Shown: positions 39,693 through 48,736, numbered from the stretch's first letter. The stretch: DNA of 64,000 bases from Noviluteimonas gilva (GCF_009740395.1 NZ_WOXT01000004.1:186001-250000), one strand, 5' to 3'. Numbers and translations are program-made. Notes: a model not told the origin generated them from the sequence alone.

Positions 39693-40124
39693 ATGTCCAG
39701 CAAGATGAAATCCCCCCTGGCCCTGACGGCCGCGCTTGCGGGCGGCCTGGTGCTGACCGGTTCGGCCTTCGCGATGCAGCCGCTGGCGACGGGCTACATG
39801 GCGTCTGCCTCTGCGGTTGCCGAAGGCTCGTGCGGCGCCGACCACAAGGCCGCCGAGGGCACGAAGACCGCCGACAAGAAGGTCAAGGCCGAAGGCAAGT
39901 GCGGCGTGGCGAAGATGGACAGCGACAAGGACGGCAAGGTCTCCAAGGCCGAGTTCGCCGCTGCCCACGACAACGACGACAGCAAGTTCGCCGCGCACGA
40001 CACCAACAGCGACGGCTTCATCAGCGACGAAGAGATGAAGGCCCACATGGGCGGCTCCGGCGGCGCGGGCAAGATGATGGAAGAAGGCAAGTGCGGCGAA
40101 GGGAAGTGCGGCGCCAGCGCGTGA
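39693..40124 (+). CDS. bufA: Bufferin/HvfA-like RiPP precursor with EF-hands
   Basis: 143 residues starting [15 protein letters not shown] (39693), preceded by GGAGA at 7 bp; in-frame ATGs at 39681 and 39687 are alternatives. The signal peptide ends after TGSAFA. The mature part has four cysteines, all in EG(S/K)CG motifs: EGSCG at 39822-39836, KAEGKCG, and a terminal [15 protein letters not shown] motifs are the modified sites of HvfA/bufferin peptides, whose Cys are converted by a DUF692 (MNIO) enzyme; that enzyme and its DUF2063 partner follow directly. Between the motifs lie two EF-hand loops, [12 protein letters not shown] and [12 protein letters not shown], an unusual insertion suggesting that Ca binding is combined with a modified metal-binding peptide. 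Modification is inferred from the family, not seen. Confidence 0.82.
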   Translation: MSSKMKSPLALTAALAGGLVLTGSAFAMQPLATGYMASASAVAEGSCGADHKAAEGTKTADKKVKAEGKCGVAKMDSDKDGKVSKAEFAAAHDNDDSKFAAHDTNSDGFISDEEMKAHMGGSGGAGKMMEEGKCGEGKCGASA

Positions 40125-40131
40125 TCGCGTG

Positions 40132-40950
40132 ATGGCACTGCCTGCCGCAACTGCGGGACTCGGCCTGCGGCGCGCCCTGATGGGCGCGCTGCAGGACGCC
40201 CCGCCCGGCGCGTTCGACTTCCTCGAATGCGCGCCGGAAAACTGGATCGGTGTCGGTGGGCGTTTGGGCGATCAATTCGCCGCGCTCGCGTCGCGGCATC
40301 CGATCACGAGCCATGGCTTGTCCTTGTCATTGGGTGGGCCTGCGCCGCTCGACGGTGACTTCGTCGATCGCGTCGGCGCGTTTCTCGACCGGCACGCGAT
40401 CGCGCAGTACAGCGAACACCTGAGCTACTGCAGCGACGACGGTCAGTTGTACGACCTGATGCCGATTCCGTTCACCGACGCGGCGGTACGGCACGTGTCC
40501 GATCGGATTCGTCGCGTGCAGGATCGACTGGGCCGCCGCATCGCGATCGAGAACGTCAGCTATTACGCCGCGCCGCATCGCGCGCTCGACGAAACCGACT
40601 TCGTCAACGCCGTGCTCGACGCCGCCGACTGCGACCTGCTGCTCGACGTCAACAACGTCTACGTCAACGCGATCAACCACGGCTACGACGCGCGTGCATT
40701 CCTGGCGGCGATGCCGACGGCGCGCGTCACGCAGTACCACATCGCCGGACACTACGACGAAGCGGACGATCTGAAGGTCGACACGCATGGTGCGCCGGTG
40801 AAGGACGACGTGTGGGCGTTGCTCGACCACGCGTATACCTTGCACGGCGTGCGCCCCACGCTGCTGGAGCGCGACTTCAACTTCCCTGCGTTCGACGTGT
40901 TGCTGGCGGAAGTCGAACGGATCCGCGAGATTCAGCACCGCCATGTCTGA
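40132..40950 (+). CDS. bufB: DUF692 multinuclear iron oxidase (MNIO), bufferin maturase
   Basis: 272 residues from ATG at 40132; a GTG one codon earlier is possible. TIM-barrel protein of the DUF692/MNIO family (MbnB, HvfB, BufB relatives), which use two or three irons and oxygen to rebuild cysteine residues in peptides. Probable metal ligands are seen in [52 protein letters not shown] and [19 protein letters not shown], the normal order for the family. It starts 7 bp after the precursor gene stop and overlaps the partner gene by 8 bp. The substrate is very likely the upstream EGKCG peptide. Confidence 0.9.
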   Translation: MALPAATAGLGLRRALMGALQDAPPGAFDFLECAPENWIGVGGRLGDQFAALASRHPITSHGLSLSLGGPAPLDGDFVDRVGAFLDRHAIAQYSEHLSYCSDDGQLYDLMPIPFTDAAVRHVSDRIRRVQDRLGRRIAIENVSYYAAPHRALDETDFVNAVLDAADCDLLLDVNNVYVNAINHGYDARAFLAAMPTARVTQYHIAGHYDEADDLKVDTHGAPVKDDVWALLDHAYTLHGVRPTLLERDFNFPAFDVLLAEVERIREIQHRHV

Positions 40951-41746
40951 AGCCTTGCGCGAACAGCAAATGGCTTTCGCCGCGCACCTGCGCGATCCGG
41001 CGAACAACGCCGCACCCGACGGCATCGAAGACCGGCGCATGGCGATTTACCGCGACCTGGTCTTCAACGGCCTCCAAGGACTGCTGGCGTCGAACTTCCC
41101 GGTCATTCGCCGAATGCTCGGCGATGCGCCGTGGCGTGCGCTCGTGCGCGCGTTCCTGGCGACGCATCGCGCACGCACGCCGCTGTTTACGGAAGTCGGC
41201 AGCGAGTTCGTCGCGTGGCTGCCCGGGTTCCTGCAAACACACGCGCCGACGACCACGACGGACGACGCGCCCACGTGGATGCCGAGCTTCGCCGGACTGA
41301 CCTGGCTCCCCGAACTCGCCCACTACGAATACGCGGAGCTCGCCCTGTCGATCTCCGACGCCGCGCTGCCGGCGCATGACCCGACCGCCGACGTGCTGGA
41401 TGGCATCCCCGTCGCCTCTCCCTTCGCCTGGCCCCTTGCCTACGCGTGGCCCGTGCACCGCATCGGCCCGGACTTCCGACCCGACGCGCCGCCCGCGCAA
41501 CCCACGCTGCTGCTGCTCCGCCGCGACGCCGGCGGCGACGTCCAGTTCTCCACGCTCTCGCCCCTCGCCTACCGTCTGCTGCAGCTGATCGAAGACAACG
41601 CAACGGTGACCGGCCGCGCCCTGCTGCAGGCCCTCGCGCGCGAAGCGGCCGCACCCGACCCCGACGCCTTCCTCCGTGATGGCGCGGACGCCCTTGGCCA
41701 ACTCCGCGCCGACGGCGTGCTGCTCGGAACCGTGCCGCGCTGCTAG
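40943..41746 (+). CDS. bufC: DUF2063 partner of the MNIO enzyme
   Basis: 267 residues. The N-terminal domain (about residues 1-100) matches the HvfC/BufC-type putative DNA-binding/DUF2063 domain: [14 protein letters not shown] and [20 protein letters not shown], with [10 protein letters not shown]. The C-terminal half includes [11 protein letters not shown]-type sequence and an acidic, helix-rich end. In characterised systems this protein pairs with the MNIO enzyme and presents the leader peptide (RRE-like role). Overlaps bufB by 8 bp and ends 9 bp before rnt. Confidence 0.87.
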   Translation: MSEALREQQMAFAAHLRDPANNAAPDGIEDRRMAIYRDLVFNGLQGLLASNFPVIRRMLGDAPWRALVRAFLATHRARTPLFTEVGSEFVAWLPGFLQTHAPTTTTDDAPTWMPSFAGLTWLPELAHYEYAELALSISDAALPAHDPTADVLDGIPVASPFAWPLAYAWPVHRIGPDFRPDAPPAQPTLLLLRRDAGGDVQFSTLSPLAYRLLQLIEDNATVTGRALLQALAREAAAPDPDAFLRDGADALGQLRADGVLLGTVPRC

Positions 41747-41755
41747 GCTGTCCGG

Positions 41756-42430
41756 ATGACGCAGTCCGAAACCCCGCCCGTCGCCGAACCCGGCAGCGAA
41801 GCCCTGCCCTGGCGCCGCATGGCCGACCGCTTCCGCGGGTATCTGCCCGTGGTCGTCGACGTCGAAACCGGCGGCTTCGACTGGCAGAAGCATGCGTTGC
41901 TCGAACTCGCCGTCGTCCCGATCGACCTCGACGAACATGGCCGCTACATCCCCGGCGAAGTCGCGAGCTCGCACTTCATCCCGGCCCCTGGCCTGGCGAT
42001 CGACCCCAAGTCGCTCGAAATCACCGGCATCGTGCTCGACCACCCCTTCCGCTTCGCCAAACCGGAGAAGGAAGGCCTCGACCACGTCTTCGCCGCCGTG
42101 CGCGCCGCCGTGCGCAAACACAACTGCCAGCGCGCGATCCTGGTCGGCCACAACGCCCACTTCGACCTCAACTTCCTCAACGCCGCCGTCGCCCGCGTGC
42201 AACACAAGCGCAACCCCTTCCACCCCTTCAGCGTGTTCGACACGGTGACGCTGGGCGGCGTGGCGTACGGGCAAACGGTGCTGGCGCGTGCGGTGCAAGC
42301 CGCCGGCTTCGAATGGAACGGCGAAGAAGCGCACTCGGCGGTGTACGACGCGGAGAAGACCGCGGCGTTGTTCTGCAAGGTGGCGAACAAGTGGGGCATC
42401 GGCATGTCGAGCCGCGCGGAGCCCCAGTGA
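41756..42430 (+). CDS. rnt: Ribonuclease T
   Basis: DEDDh exoribonuclease trimming the 3' ends of tRNA and other stable RNAs. 224 residues. Exo I is [10 protein letters not shown], Exo [13 protein letters not shown], Exo [19 protein letters not shown] full-length gene with the usual C terminus [13 protein letters not shown] degraded second copy of its 3' end lies 1 kb downstream (43451-43517), beyond the lipid-kinase gene. Start at 41756 ([12 protein letters not shown]); the approximately 20-residue leader before [11 protein letters not shown] is typical of xanthomonad RNase T. Confidence 0.95.
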   Translation: MTQSETPPVAEPGSEALPWRRMADRFRGYLPVVVDVETGGFDWQKHALLELAVVPIDLDEHGRYIPGEVASSHFIPAPGLAIDPKSLEITGIVLDHPFRFAKPEKEGLDHVFAAVRAAVRKHNCQRAILVGHNAHFDLNFLNAAVARVQHKRNPFHPFSVFDTVTLGGVAYGQTVLARAVQAAGFEWNGEEAHSAVYDAEKTAALFCKVANKWGIGMSSRAEPQ

Positions 42431-42516
42431 GCGATCGGTGACCGGCGCCGGAGCGTTCACGGCGCCGTCGGTATGGTGGCCTACGCTCGAAGCAAAGTGA
42501 TCGCATTGAATACGCC

Positions 42517-43446
42517 ATGCCCCAACCTCATTGGCGCCTGATCCTCAACGGGAACGCCGCGGGCGATGACGACCTCCGCGAGGCGGTTTCCCGAATACGC
42601 ACCCAAGGCATCACGCTCGAGGTCAGAGTGACCTGGGAAGCGGGGGATGGCGCACGCTTCGTCGACGAGGCCATCGTCGATGGCGTGCACACCATCATCG
42701 CCGCCGGTGGCGACGGGACCCTGGGCGAGGTCGCCGCCGGCATGGCGCGGCATGGGGAAGCGACCGTGGCATTGCCAACGCTCGGCATGGTTCCGCTGGG
42801 AACGGCCAACGATTTCGCGAGCGCCGCGGGCCTTCCGACCGAACCCCTGGCTGCGCTGGAATTGCTGTCGACCTCGGACGCAGTGCCCATCGACCTGCTG
42901 AAGATCGAGGGCGACGACGGAGAACATTGGTGCGTGAATGTCGCCAGCGGCGGATTCGGCACACAGGTGACGGTCGAGGCGCATGACGGCTTGAAGAAGG
43001 TATTGGGCGGAGTCGCCTACCTCATCACCGGCATGTTCAAGCTGGGCAAGATCGAACCGATCCAGATCCGATTGGAGGGTCCGGATTTCGCGTGGGAAGG
43101 CGCGATGATTGCGCTCGGAATCGGCAACGGTCGCCAGGCTGGCGGCGGGCATGCCTTGTGTCCGGATGCGCTGCTGGACGACGGGCAACTCGATCTCACC
43201 ATCGTGCCGGAGCTGTCCGGCGAAGTCGCTGCCGTGTTCGGAACGTGGCTGGCGGATGGCAAGGGAGCCGCGCTGGAGCAGGTCGCAGTGCGCTCGCGCA
43301 TGTCGTGGTTGCGCATCGAGGCACCCGAGCCGCTGACGTTGAACCTGGATGGCGAGCCGGTGACGTCACGGCGCTTCCATGTCACGTGCGTGCCGCGTCG
43401 CATCCGCGCACATCTTCCACAGGCTTGTCCGCTGCTATCGGAGTAA
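42517..43446 (+). CDS. YegS/DAGK-type lipid kinase
   Basis: 309 residues of the diacylglycerol-kinase/NAD-kinase fold. The nucleotide-binding loop is [15 protein letters not shown], followed by [15 protein letters not shown], both diagnostic for the YegS lipid-kinase group that phosphorylates diacylglycerol or related lipids at the membrane. The C-terminal beta-sandwich includes [14 protein letters not shown] and [14 protein letters not shown]. It sits between rnt and a partial duplicate of the rnt tail, suggesting that it was inserted here. Codon use looks similar to the core genome. Confidence 0.9.
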   Translation: MPQPHWRLILNGNAAGDDDLREAVSRIRTQGITLEVRVTWEAGDGARFVDEAIVDGVHTIIAAGGDGTLGEVAAGMARHGEATVALPTLGMVPLGTANDFASAAGLPTEPLAALELLSTSDAVPIDLLKIEGDDGEHWCVNVASGGFGTQVTVEAHDGLKKVLGGVAYLITGMFKLGKIEPIQIRLEGPDFAWEGAMIALGIGNGRQAGGGHALCPDALLDDGQLDLTIVPELSGEVAAVFGTWLADGKGAALEQVAVRSRMSWLRIEAPEPLTLNLDGEPVTSRRFHVTCVPRRIRAHLPQACPLLSE

Positions 43447-43450
43447 AGCG

Positions 43451-43517
43451 TGGAACGGCGAAGAAGTGGGGGATCGGTATGTCGAACCGCGCGCCCGACG
43501 AGATCGCGCCCTGACAC
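43451..43517 (+). pseudogene. Decayed duplicate of the rnt 3' end
   Basis: A 16-bp block (43451-43466, TGGAACGGCGAAGAAG) is identical to rnt 42314-42329. It continues directly into a 37-bp block (43457-43493) matching rnt 42382-42418 with only four mismatches, reading WGIGMSNRAPDE against [12 protein letters not shown]. About 60 bp of the gene between the two blocks is missing. The fragment has no start and must be a remnant of a duplicated rnt tail left downstream of the lipid-kinase gene. Confidence 0.75.
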
Positions 43518-43803
43518 TTACCTGCTGAAGAACCACACCAACCAGGCGACGATCGCCCCGACCAGCGAGATCGCCGACGTGGCGAAATAGGCGCGGATCA
43601 ACCAACGGTCCGCACGTTCGAAACGCCAGGACAGCCACAGCACGCGCGTCCGAATAGAACCCCCTGCGCGGGTTTCCTGCTTCTTCGAATCGGCCGGTGC
43701 GATGCAAGCGCGTGATCACCACTTCGCGCAGCACGGACGAGACCAGCGCAAAGACGACGATGCTGAAGATCGCCGCCGTCTGGAATGGGGTCAGCAACGT
43801 CAC
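43518..43803 (-). pseudogene. Small membrane protein gene broken by a frameshift
   Basis: A GTG start at 43803 overlaps the stop of the upstream gene as GTGA and begins VTLLTPFQTAAIFSIVVFAL, a TM helix, then SVLREVVITRLHRTGRFEEA. After about 48 codons the frame shifts at a C5 run (43660-43664). The other frame continues RVLWLSWRFERADRW and then a second TM segment (ATSAISLVGAIVAWLVWFFS), ending at 43518. Removing one C would give an intact two-TM protein of about 94 residues. This is either a true mutation or a homopolymer sequencing error. Confidence 0.65.
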
Positions 43804-44069
43804 TTCCCCGCCGCGTCCGCGCGCGCGCGCAAACTCCGCGACCGCCACAACCCATACGCACTCACCAACACCCACGCACTCTCGAGCACGAACACCGAGA
43901 TGTTGAACGAGCCCATCAGCGACACCAGAATGCCGCCCGCACCGAACAGATTGAGCAACTGATACACCGCCCCGTCCCCGCGCATCTTCCCCATCTGCTG
44001 CGCCGCGAACGCCGCGAGGATCATCAGCGTGCCGGTGAAGCCGACGAAGTCGTACCAGGCGAAATTCAC
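43800..44069 (-). CDS. Small membrane protein, CBU_0592-like
   Basis: 89 residues from a GTG at 44069 that overlaps the rlmB stop as GTGA. Three hydrophobic helices: VGFTGTLMILAAFAAQQM, YQLLNLFGAGGILVSLMG and ISVFVLESAWVLVSAYGLW. The pattern DFVGFxGTLMILAAFxxQQMGK followed by YQLLNLxGA is that of the CBU_0592 membrane family, of unknown function and widely distributed in Proteobacteria. Encoded between rlmB and the frameshifted small membrane gene in one overlapping run. Confidence 0.78.
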   Translation of the reverse strand: MNFAWYDFVGFTGTLMILAAFAAQQMGKMRGDGAVYQLLNLFGAGGILVSLMGSFNISVFVLESAWVLVSAYGLWRSRSLRARADAAGK

Positions 44070-44809
44070 AACCGCTGCCTCACCGCTTCGAACAACGCGA
44101 CACCCGTCGCGACCGACACATTGAGCGATTCGAACTCGCCGGGCATCGGGATCTTCACCAACTGATCGCAATGCTCGCGCGTCAAGCGACGCAGACCATC
44201 GGCCTCACCGCCGAGCACCAACGCGACGTTGCCCTTCAGGTCGATCGAATACAGCGACGCCTCGGCCTCGCCCGCAAGCCCATAGATCCACACACCCTGC
44301 TGCTGCAGATCGCGCAGGCAGCGCGCAAGATTGGTGACGCGCACGACGGGAATGTTGTCCGCCGCACCGGCCGACGTCTTGCGCACGGTCGCGTTGACCT
44401 GCACCGCCTTGTCCTTCGGGATCACGACCGCCGTCACCGACGCCGCCGCCGCACTGCGCAGACACGCGCCGAGGTTGTGCGGATCCTGCACCCCGTCGAG
44501 CACCAACACGAGCGCCTTGCCCGCCGCGGCCTCGACCAGCCCCTCCAACTCATCCTCGCCCCAGGTCTTGGCGGCGGCATACCGCGCGACCGCACCCTGA
44601 TGGCGGAGCCCACCGGCGACCCCATCGAGCGCGTTCTGCGCCACACGCCGCACCTCGATCCCCAGGCGCCGGGCCTGGGTTTCGATCTCGGTGATGCGCG
44701 GGTTCTTGGCCCCGGCCTCGAGGAGGACTTCACGCACGTTCTCGCCGTCATGCTCGACGGCGGACGCGACGGCGTTGATGCCGGCGATCCAGGGGGATTG
44801 TTTGTTCAT
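44066..44809 (-). CDS. rlmB: 23S rRNA 2'-O-methyltransferase RlmB (G2251)
   Basis: SPOUT (TrmH-type) methyltransferase modifying G2251 in the peptidyl transferase loop. 247 residues from ATG 44809 (MNKQSPWIAGINAV). An N-terminal substrate-binding domain is followed by the knot: LDGVQDPHNLGACLRSAAA (motif 1), LVLGGEADGLRRLTREHCD (motif 2) and LNVSVATGVALFEAVRQ (motif 3). In many gammaproteobacteria rlmB directly follows rnr. Here rnr is 17 kb away and reads away from it. Confidence 0.96.
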   Translation of the reverse strand: MNKQSPWIAGINAVASAVEHDGENVREVLLEAGAKNPRITEIETQARRLGIEVRRVAQNALDGVAGGLRHQGAVARYAAAKTWGEDELEGLVEAAAGKALVLVLDGVQDPHNLGACLRSAAAASVTAVVIPKDKAVQVNATVRKTSAGAADNIPVVRVTNLARCLRDLQQQGVWIYGLAGEAEASLYSIDLKGNVALVLGGEADGLRRLTREHCDQLVKIPMPGEFESLNVSVATGVALFEAVRQRL

Positions 44810-44880
44810 GGGCGGCATTGTGCCGCATTTGACCGAGGCATTAACTAGGTCGGTCCGCCAGCCTCCGCGACGCGAAAAGC

Positions 44881-46290
44881 TTAGAAAAGCAGACGCGAGA
44901 TATCGCCCGCCGCGTTCAACCCGCCTCTGTAGTCACTCCCAGTTTTAGGCAGGCTGAAGGTGTACCGATCATCCCCTTGAAACACGAGCTTGTAGTGCTT
45001 GCCGTTGTCCGAGACTTCAAATCCAAGTTGTTCCAAGGCCCGTCGAGCTTTCTGATCGAGACCGCTTGCACCCCTTAAGTGCTCCTTGAGTGTCTCCCTG
45101 TATGCAACTGCTGGTGACTTGTTCGGGTTTGCGTTAACTAACGCGGCAAGTACGTGACTTCGCCGACTGTCTCCCCGAACCCGAGTGAGGTAATCGGCGA
45201 GAGCATCCACGACCATGCCGGATATCTCATCCGGATAGAGATCCTGTTCCCCACCCATATTCAATGTCGTACCGGATCCAGATGGGATTCTCGCCTCGTA
45301 GATCCTCACTTCCACCTTCAGCCGCGCGATTTCCCTTTCAGCGTCCGCGAGCAGTTCATTCTTTGACGATATCTCGCGATCAAAGGTTTCGATGTACTTC
45401 TCTACTTCCGTGGACCCAGCGGCCTTCAACTCATCGAGTGCAGCACGCGAGACCACCTCTTGGACCGCGGCCCAGGTACAGCGCTCAAGTGGCCGCCGGT
45501 TCACTAGCGCTCCCCTGACCTCCTCGCGCACAGCCTTTGCCAGTTCAGCAGGCCCGTCGTATCCCCTCCCCATAAAGAAGGACCTTCGCCCGCCACCGTC
45601 AGGCCAGTAAATACCTATTCCGCCACCAAAGACGTTTTCGGAGTTTGCATCTATCTGAAGTCTCAACGAAAACGCTCTATTTGGCTCCACTACGACATGC
45701 GCCATGCCGGAGAGGTCGTTTGCGAGTCGATCCGGATCGAGAACATAGCCCCCTCGAAACATGCAACTGACGTAAACGATTGGGAGCCTATTAGTTGATC
45801 GGCCTTGAATGATCGTCACAGCTCGATCGATCTCGGTGTTGGACAACCGGTAGGCGCGCTGCTCGACACAGAAACTACTATCCGGCCCCCCGCCGAGCGC
45901 ATCGATGAGAGTTCGCACCACTACGGGCTTTTTTGCAGGGGGAAGGCGGGTGGCAGGGTGATGTGATTCGCAGAAAACGCGCACCGCTACCCAAGCGTCC
46001 ACATCGCCACGCGAGAACGTCACCGTTGTGGTCCACTCAAGGCCGTCGTCAAGGCGCCGGTACCTAACGGATGCCGCGTCAACTGAATCGCGCGCGCCGC
46101 GAAGCGACACAAGAGCTTCATTGCCCTTCGTGGCTGACCAGTGACCGAGCCTGCCGAAGCCCTCAACGTCTGAAGTTCCCAGAAGCGTGTGCGGCGAACC
46201 CAACAACCATTCTCTAACCACGGCGACAAAGCGTTCAGACGTGTTGGATGTTTGAACTGGAAACTCTGTAGCGAACGCCAGCATTGTCAT
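44881..46290 (-). CDS. Accessory protein with coiled coil and HicA-like C-terminus
   Basis: 469 residues starting MTMLAFATEFPVQ (46290), with a G-rich ribosome-binding site; ATG 46284 is an alternative. Not recognised by name. The beta-rich central domain includes LPIVYVSCMFRGGYVLDPDR and NVFGGGIGIYWPDG. A coiled coil at about residues 300-345 (YIETFDREISSKNELLADAE) follows. The C-terminal approximately 60 residues (GFEVSDNGKHYKLVF to KTGSDYRGGLNAAGDISRL) resemble the small RNA-binding fold of HicA-type domains. Composition is AT-richer than the flanks. Divergent from a DUF3644 gene, and the pair looks like a candidate defence or toxin module. Function unproven. Confidence 0.65.
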   Translation of the reverse strand: MTMLAFATEFPVQTSNTSERFVAVVREWLLGSPHTLLGTSDVEGFGRLGHWSATKGNEALVSLRGARDSVDAASVRYRRLDDGLEWTTTVTFSRGDVDAWVAVRVFCESHHPATRLPPAKKPVVVRTLIDALGGGPDSSFCVEQRAYRLSNTEIDRAVTIIQGRSTNRLPIVYVSCMFRGGYVLDPDRLANDLSGMAHVVVEPNRAFSLRLQIDANSENVFGGGIGIYWPDGGGRRSFFMGRGYDGPAELAKAVREEVRGALVNRRPLERCTWAAVQEVVSRAALDELKAAGSTEVEKYIETFDREISSKNELLADAEREIARLKVEVRIYEARIPSGSGTTLNMGGEQDLYPDEISGMVVDALADYLTRVRGDSRRSHVLAALVNANPNKSPAVAYRETLKEHLRGASGLDQKARRALEQLGFEVSDNGKHYKLVFQGDDRYTFSLPKTGSDYRGGLNAAGDISRLLF

Positions 46291-46454
46291 CCCCCCGCCC
46301 GATAAACCCAACAAACGCAATGCGATTGGCCAGCAGGACAGGATGGATGCAGCAGCCCTGTTCGCGGTAGCTTTCCCGTGGATCGGTTCTCCAAAAGTGA
46401 CTATGGTGTGCAGGCACAAGGCTCAGGTGTGCGCTTTAAGTATCGGGGATACCA

Positions 46455-47447
46455 ATGAAGGCACGCTCGCAGGAACTTGTAGACAAGAGTCTGGCGGCGA
46501 TGATTTCCGCCATCGAGATCTACAACAAGCCCGACTTCAAGTATCGCGAAGAGACTTTCGCGATCTTGGCAATCAATGCTTGGGAATTACTGCTGAAAGC
46601 CAAGTGGCTCAAGGACAATGGGAACAAAGTTCGCTCGCTGTACGTAACTGAGAGGCGAAACCGCCCTAACGGCAAGCCGTACAAACACGCAAAAGTAAGA
46701 ATGACCGGGAGTGGCAACCCGTTCACACACAGCCTCGAATTCATCGCCAAGCGCATGACCGAGAAGAAGCTTCTGGCTGAGCCCGCACACAAGAACATCG
46801 TTGCGCTTTGCGAGATCAGAGATTCATCGGTCCACTTTTACAATCGAAGCGACTTGTTTGCTGTGCGCTTGCAGGAGGTTGGTAGCGCATCAGTAAAAAA
46901 TTACACCAAGGCCGCGTCCTCTTGGTTCAACGTCGACTTCTCCCAGTTCAACTTCTACTTGATGCCTCTAGCATTCGTTAACGTTGACTCTCAAAACAAC
47001 GCCGTCCTTCTGAACAAGGAGGAGAAGAACGTCGCTGCATTTATTTCCGCACTTGAGGCCGCCAATGACGATCCAGCAGGAGACTACTCGGTATCCGTAA
47101 ATATCGAACTGAAGTTCCTGAAATCAAAGGCTGATGACGCCATCAAGGTCCAAGTCACCAACGATCCATCGGCACCAAAAGTACAACTCACAGAAGAGCA
47201 ACTGAAGGATAAGTTTCCCCTCAACTACACAACGCTTACGAAGGAGTGCGCGGCACGCTATTCGGACTTCGTCCAGAACCAGCGATATCACGATCTGCGC
47301 GTGCCCTTGAAATCCGACAAGCGCTACTGCCATGTCAAAAAGCTAGATCCTGACAACCCCAAGAGTGTTAAGCAGGAATGGTTCAGCCGGGCAATCTTTA
47401 ACGTCTTGGATACGCACTACACCCTGCGCGGCAACGCGGTTAAGTAA
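46455..47447 (+). CDS. DUF3644 protein with HEPN-like motif
   Basis: 330 residues. The N-terminal half fits the DUF3644 type: helical, with AILAINAWELLLKAKWL near residue 37 and ALCEIRDSSVHFYNRSD near residue 117. The R-x4-H arrangement (RDSSVH) is that of HEPN RNases found in toxins and antiviral systems. The second half is a mixed alpha/beta region without a known match. Clearly AT-richer than neighbouring core genes, consistent with acquisition. It is divergent from the coiled-coil protein gene across 164 bp that would hold both promoters. RNase activity is inference from the motif. Confidence 0.72.
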   Translation: MKARSQELVDKSLAAMISAIEIYNKPDFKYREETFAILAINAWELLLKAKWLKDNGNKVRSLYVTERRNRPNGKPYKHAKVRMTGSGNPFTHSLEFIAKRMTEKKLLAEPAHKNIVALCEIRDSSVHFYNRSDLFAVRLQEVGSASVKNYTKAASSWFNVDFSQFNFYLMPLAFVNVDSQNNAVLLNKEEKNVAAFISALEAANDDPAGDYSVSVNIELKFLKSKADDAIKVQVTNDPSAPKVQLTEEQLKDKFPLNYTTLTKECAARYSDFVQNQRYHDLRVPLKSDKRYCHVKKLDPDNPKSVKQEWFSRAIFNVLDTHYTLRGNAVK

Positions 47448-47481
47448 TTACAGACTGGTTCCAGAACTTGAGCAAGATCGT

Positions 47482-47902
47482 GGGCCTCTAGCGCACGGTC
47501 GTCGATTGCTCGCCCAACGCCGAGACTCTCTTCCTCAAAGCTGGGTAGTCCTGGCTCAAAGCTGGGGAGTCCTGGCGCGAAGTCGCGGACTCCTGTCGCA
47601 AGGTCGCCGGTTCCTGCCCCCTGGTCGCGGATGCCTCTCGCAGAGTCGCGGACCTCGATCGCAAGGTCGCGGGCGTTTATCTCAAGGTTGCGGATGCTCA
47701 GCGCAGGTCGCGGCTCTCTCCGCGCAACCTCTCGGACCCCTTTCGCAAAGTCGCGGACCAATACCGCAAGGTTGCAGGACTTCTTGTCCGAGGTCGGGGA
47801 CCCCTAGCGCAACGTCGCGCGCCTCTGGTGCAAGGCCGCCGTCGGCTAGCACCAGGTCCTGGACCTCTATCGCAAGGTCGCAGACCGAAAGCGCCACGTG
47901 CG
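47482..47902. repeat. Degenerate 21-bp tandem repeat array
   Basis: About twenty head-to-tail units, mostly exactly 21 bp, with core CGCAAGGTCGCGGAC fading toward both ends. One 20-bp unit is followed by a 22-bp unit, and there is one more 22-bp unit later. One plus frame reads heptads like DLYRKVA (segments DLDRKVA, EVADSCRKVAG); a minus frame reads heptads like RDLAIEV. Neither gives an uninterrupted gene with a credible start. It fills the 561-bp gap 47448-48008, which contains no supported gene. Confidence 0.8.
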
Positions 47903-48008
47903 TTCCTCCTTCGAACGCACCTACGACACCCGCGAACTTTCCTCTGTTGCCTCCCCTCGCCTTTCGGTCGAAAACTCCACGCGAAACCTCCCCCCTTGGA
48001 GCACCGCA

Positions 48009-48479
48009 ATGACGCAAGACCTCGCATCCATGACGATCACGCAGGCCACGGAGGACGAGGTCATGGCCTTGTTCGCGCGGCTCGAACAACTGTTGCCCGG
48101 GCTGCTCACGTTGGCCGTCGGCGATCGCAAGACCCTGTCGATCATGGGACCCACGAGCGAGCGCTACGTGCGCCTGAACATCGACCTGGCCAACCAACAT
48201 GCAGGCCTGATCCCGGCCGACATGAACCTGGCCGGCGCCAACGCCGATCTGGAAGCACGCGAACGCATGATGCGCATCGCCAATCGCGCGAAGTTGTTCG
48301 CCGACAAGTGCGAGGACACGGTCGCCGCGCTGGGCAGCGACCTGATGGTCTTCTCACACAGCTGCTACGCAATCCTCAAAGTCCTCGGCAAAGCGGTTGG
48401 CTTGGACGATGCCCTCAAGGAATTGAGCTATCGCTGGGCGCGGCGCAAGAAGAAACCGGCGACCGCCAACGAGCAATGA
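48009..48479 (+). CDS. Hypothetical helical protein next to the 21-bp array
   Basis: 156 residues starting MTQDLASMTITQ, with GGAG 8 bp before the ATG. All-helical by appearance. The segments LLPGLLTLAVGDRKTLSIMG and ERYVRLNIDLANQHAGLIP, then DTVAALGSDLMVFSHSCYAI and LDDALKELSYRWARRKKK, resemble a widespread unnamed family of about 150-170 residues found in Bacteroidetes and Proteobacteria (GDRKTLxxMG-type core). The family function is unknown to me. The 21-bp array ends 106 bp upstream, so the two may belong to one locus. Confidence 0.65.
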   Translation: MTQDLASMTITQATEDEVMALFARLEQLLPGLLTLAVGDRKTLSIMGPTSERYVRLNIDLANQHAGLIPADMNLAGANADLEARERMMRIANRAKLFADKCEDTVAALGSDLMVFSHSCYAILKVLGKAVGLDDALKELSYRWARRKKKPATANEQ

Positions 48480-48736
48480 TGGAAGGCTGGTGATTCGTCG
48501 GACGCGCATCGCGTTCGCGTCTGATTTTGTTGCGCGTCGTTGATCTGCACTATTCGAGACGGAGCTGGAAACTCCACTTGATGGTGATGCGATGCAATGT
48601 GCTCCTCCTGCGTCGGGAGGGGACCAATACAAGACCTCGCAAGAGGGAATACGTCCGCCGACGTCAAGCGGTTTTCCACCTCCCGACACCTTGCGCCGCA
48701 CCTGCGGCGCGAGTTCTTCCGTCCATGGAGGCTGCC

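Noticed and set aside
47482-47902. CRISPR array
   Set aside because: The units are contiguous degenerate 21-mers with no unique spacers and no cas genes nearby.
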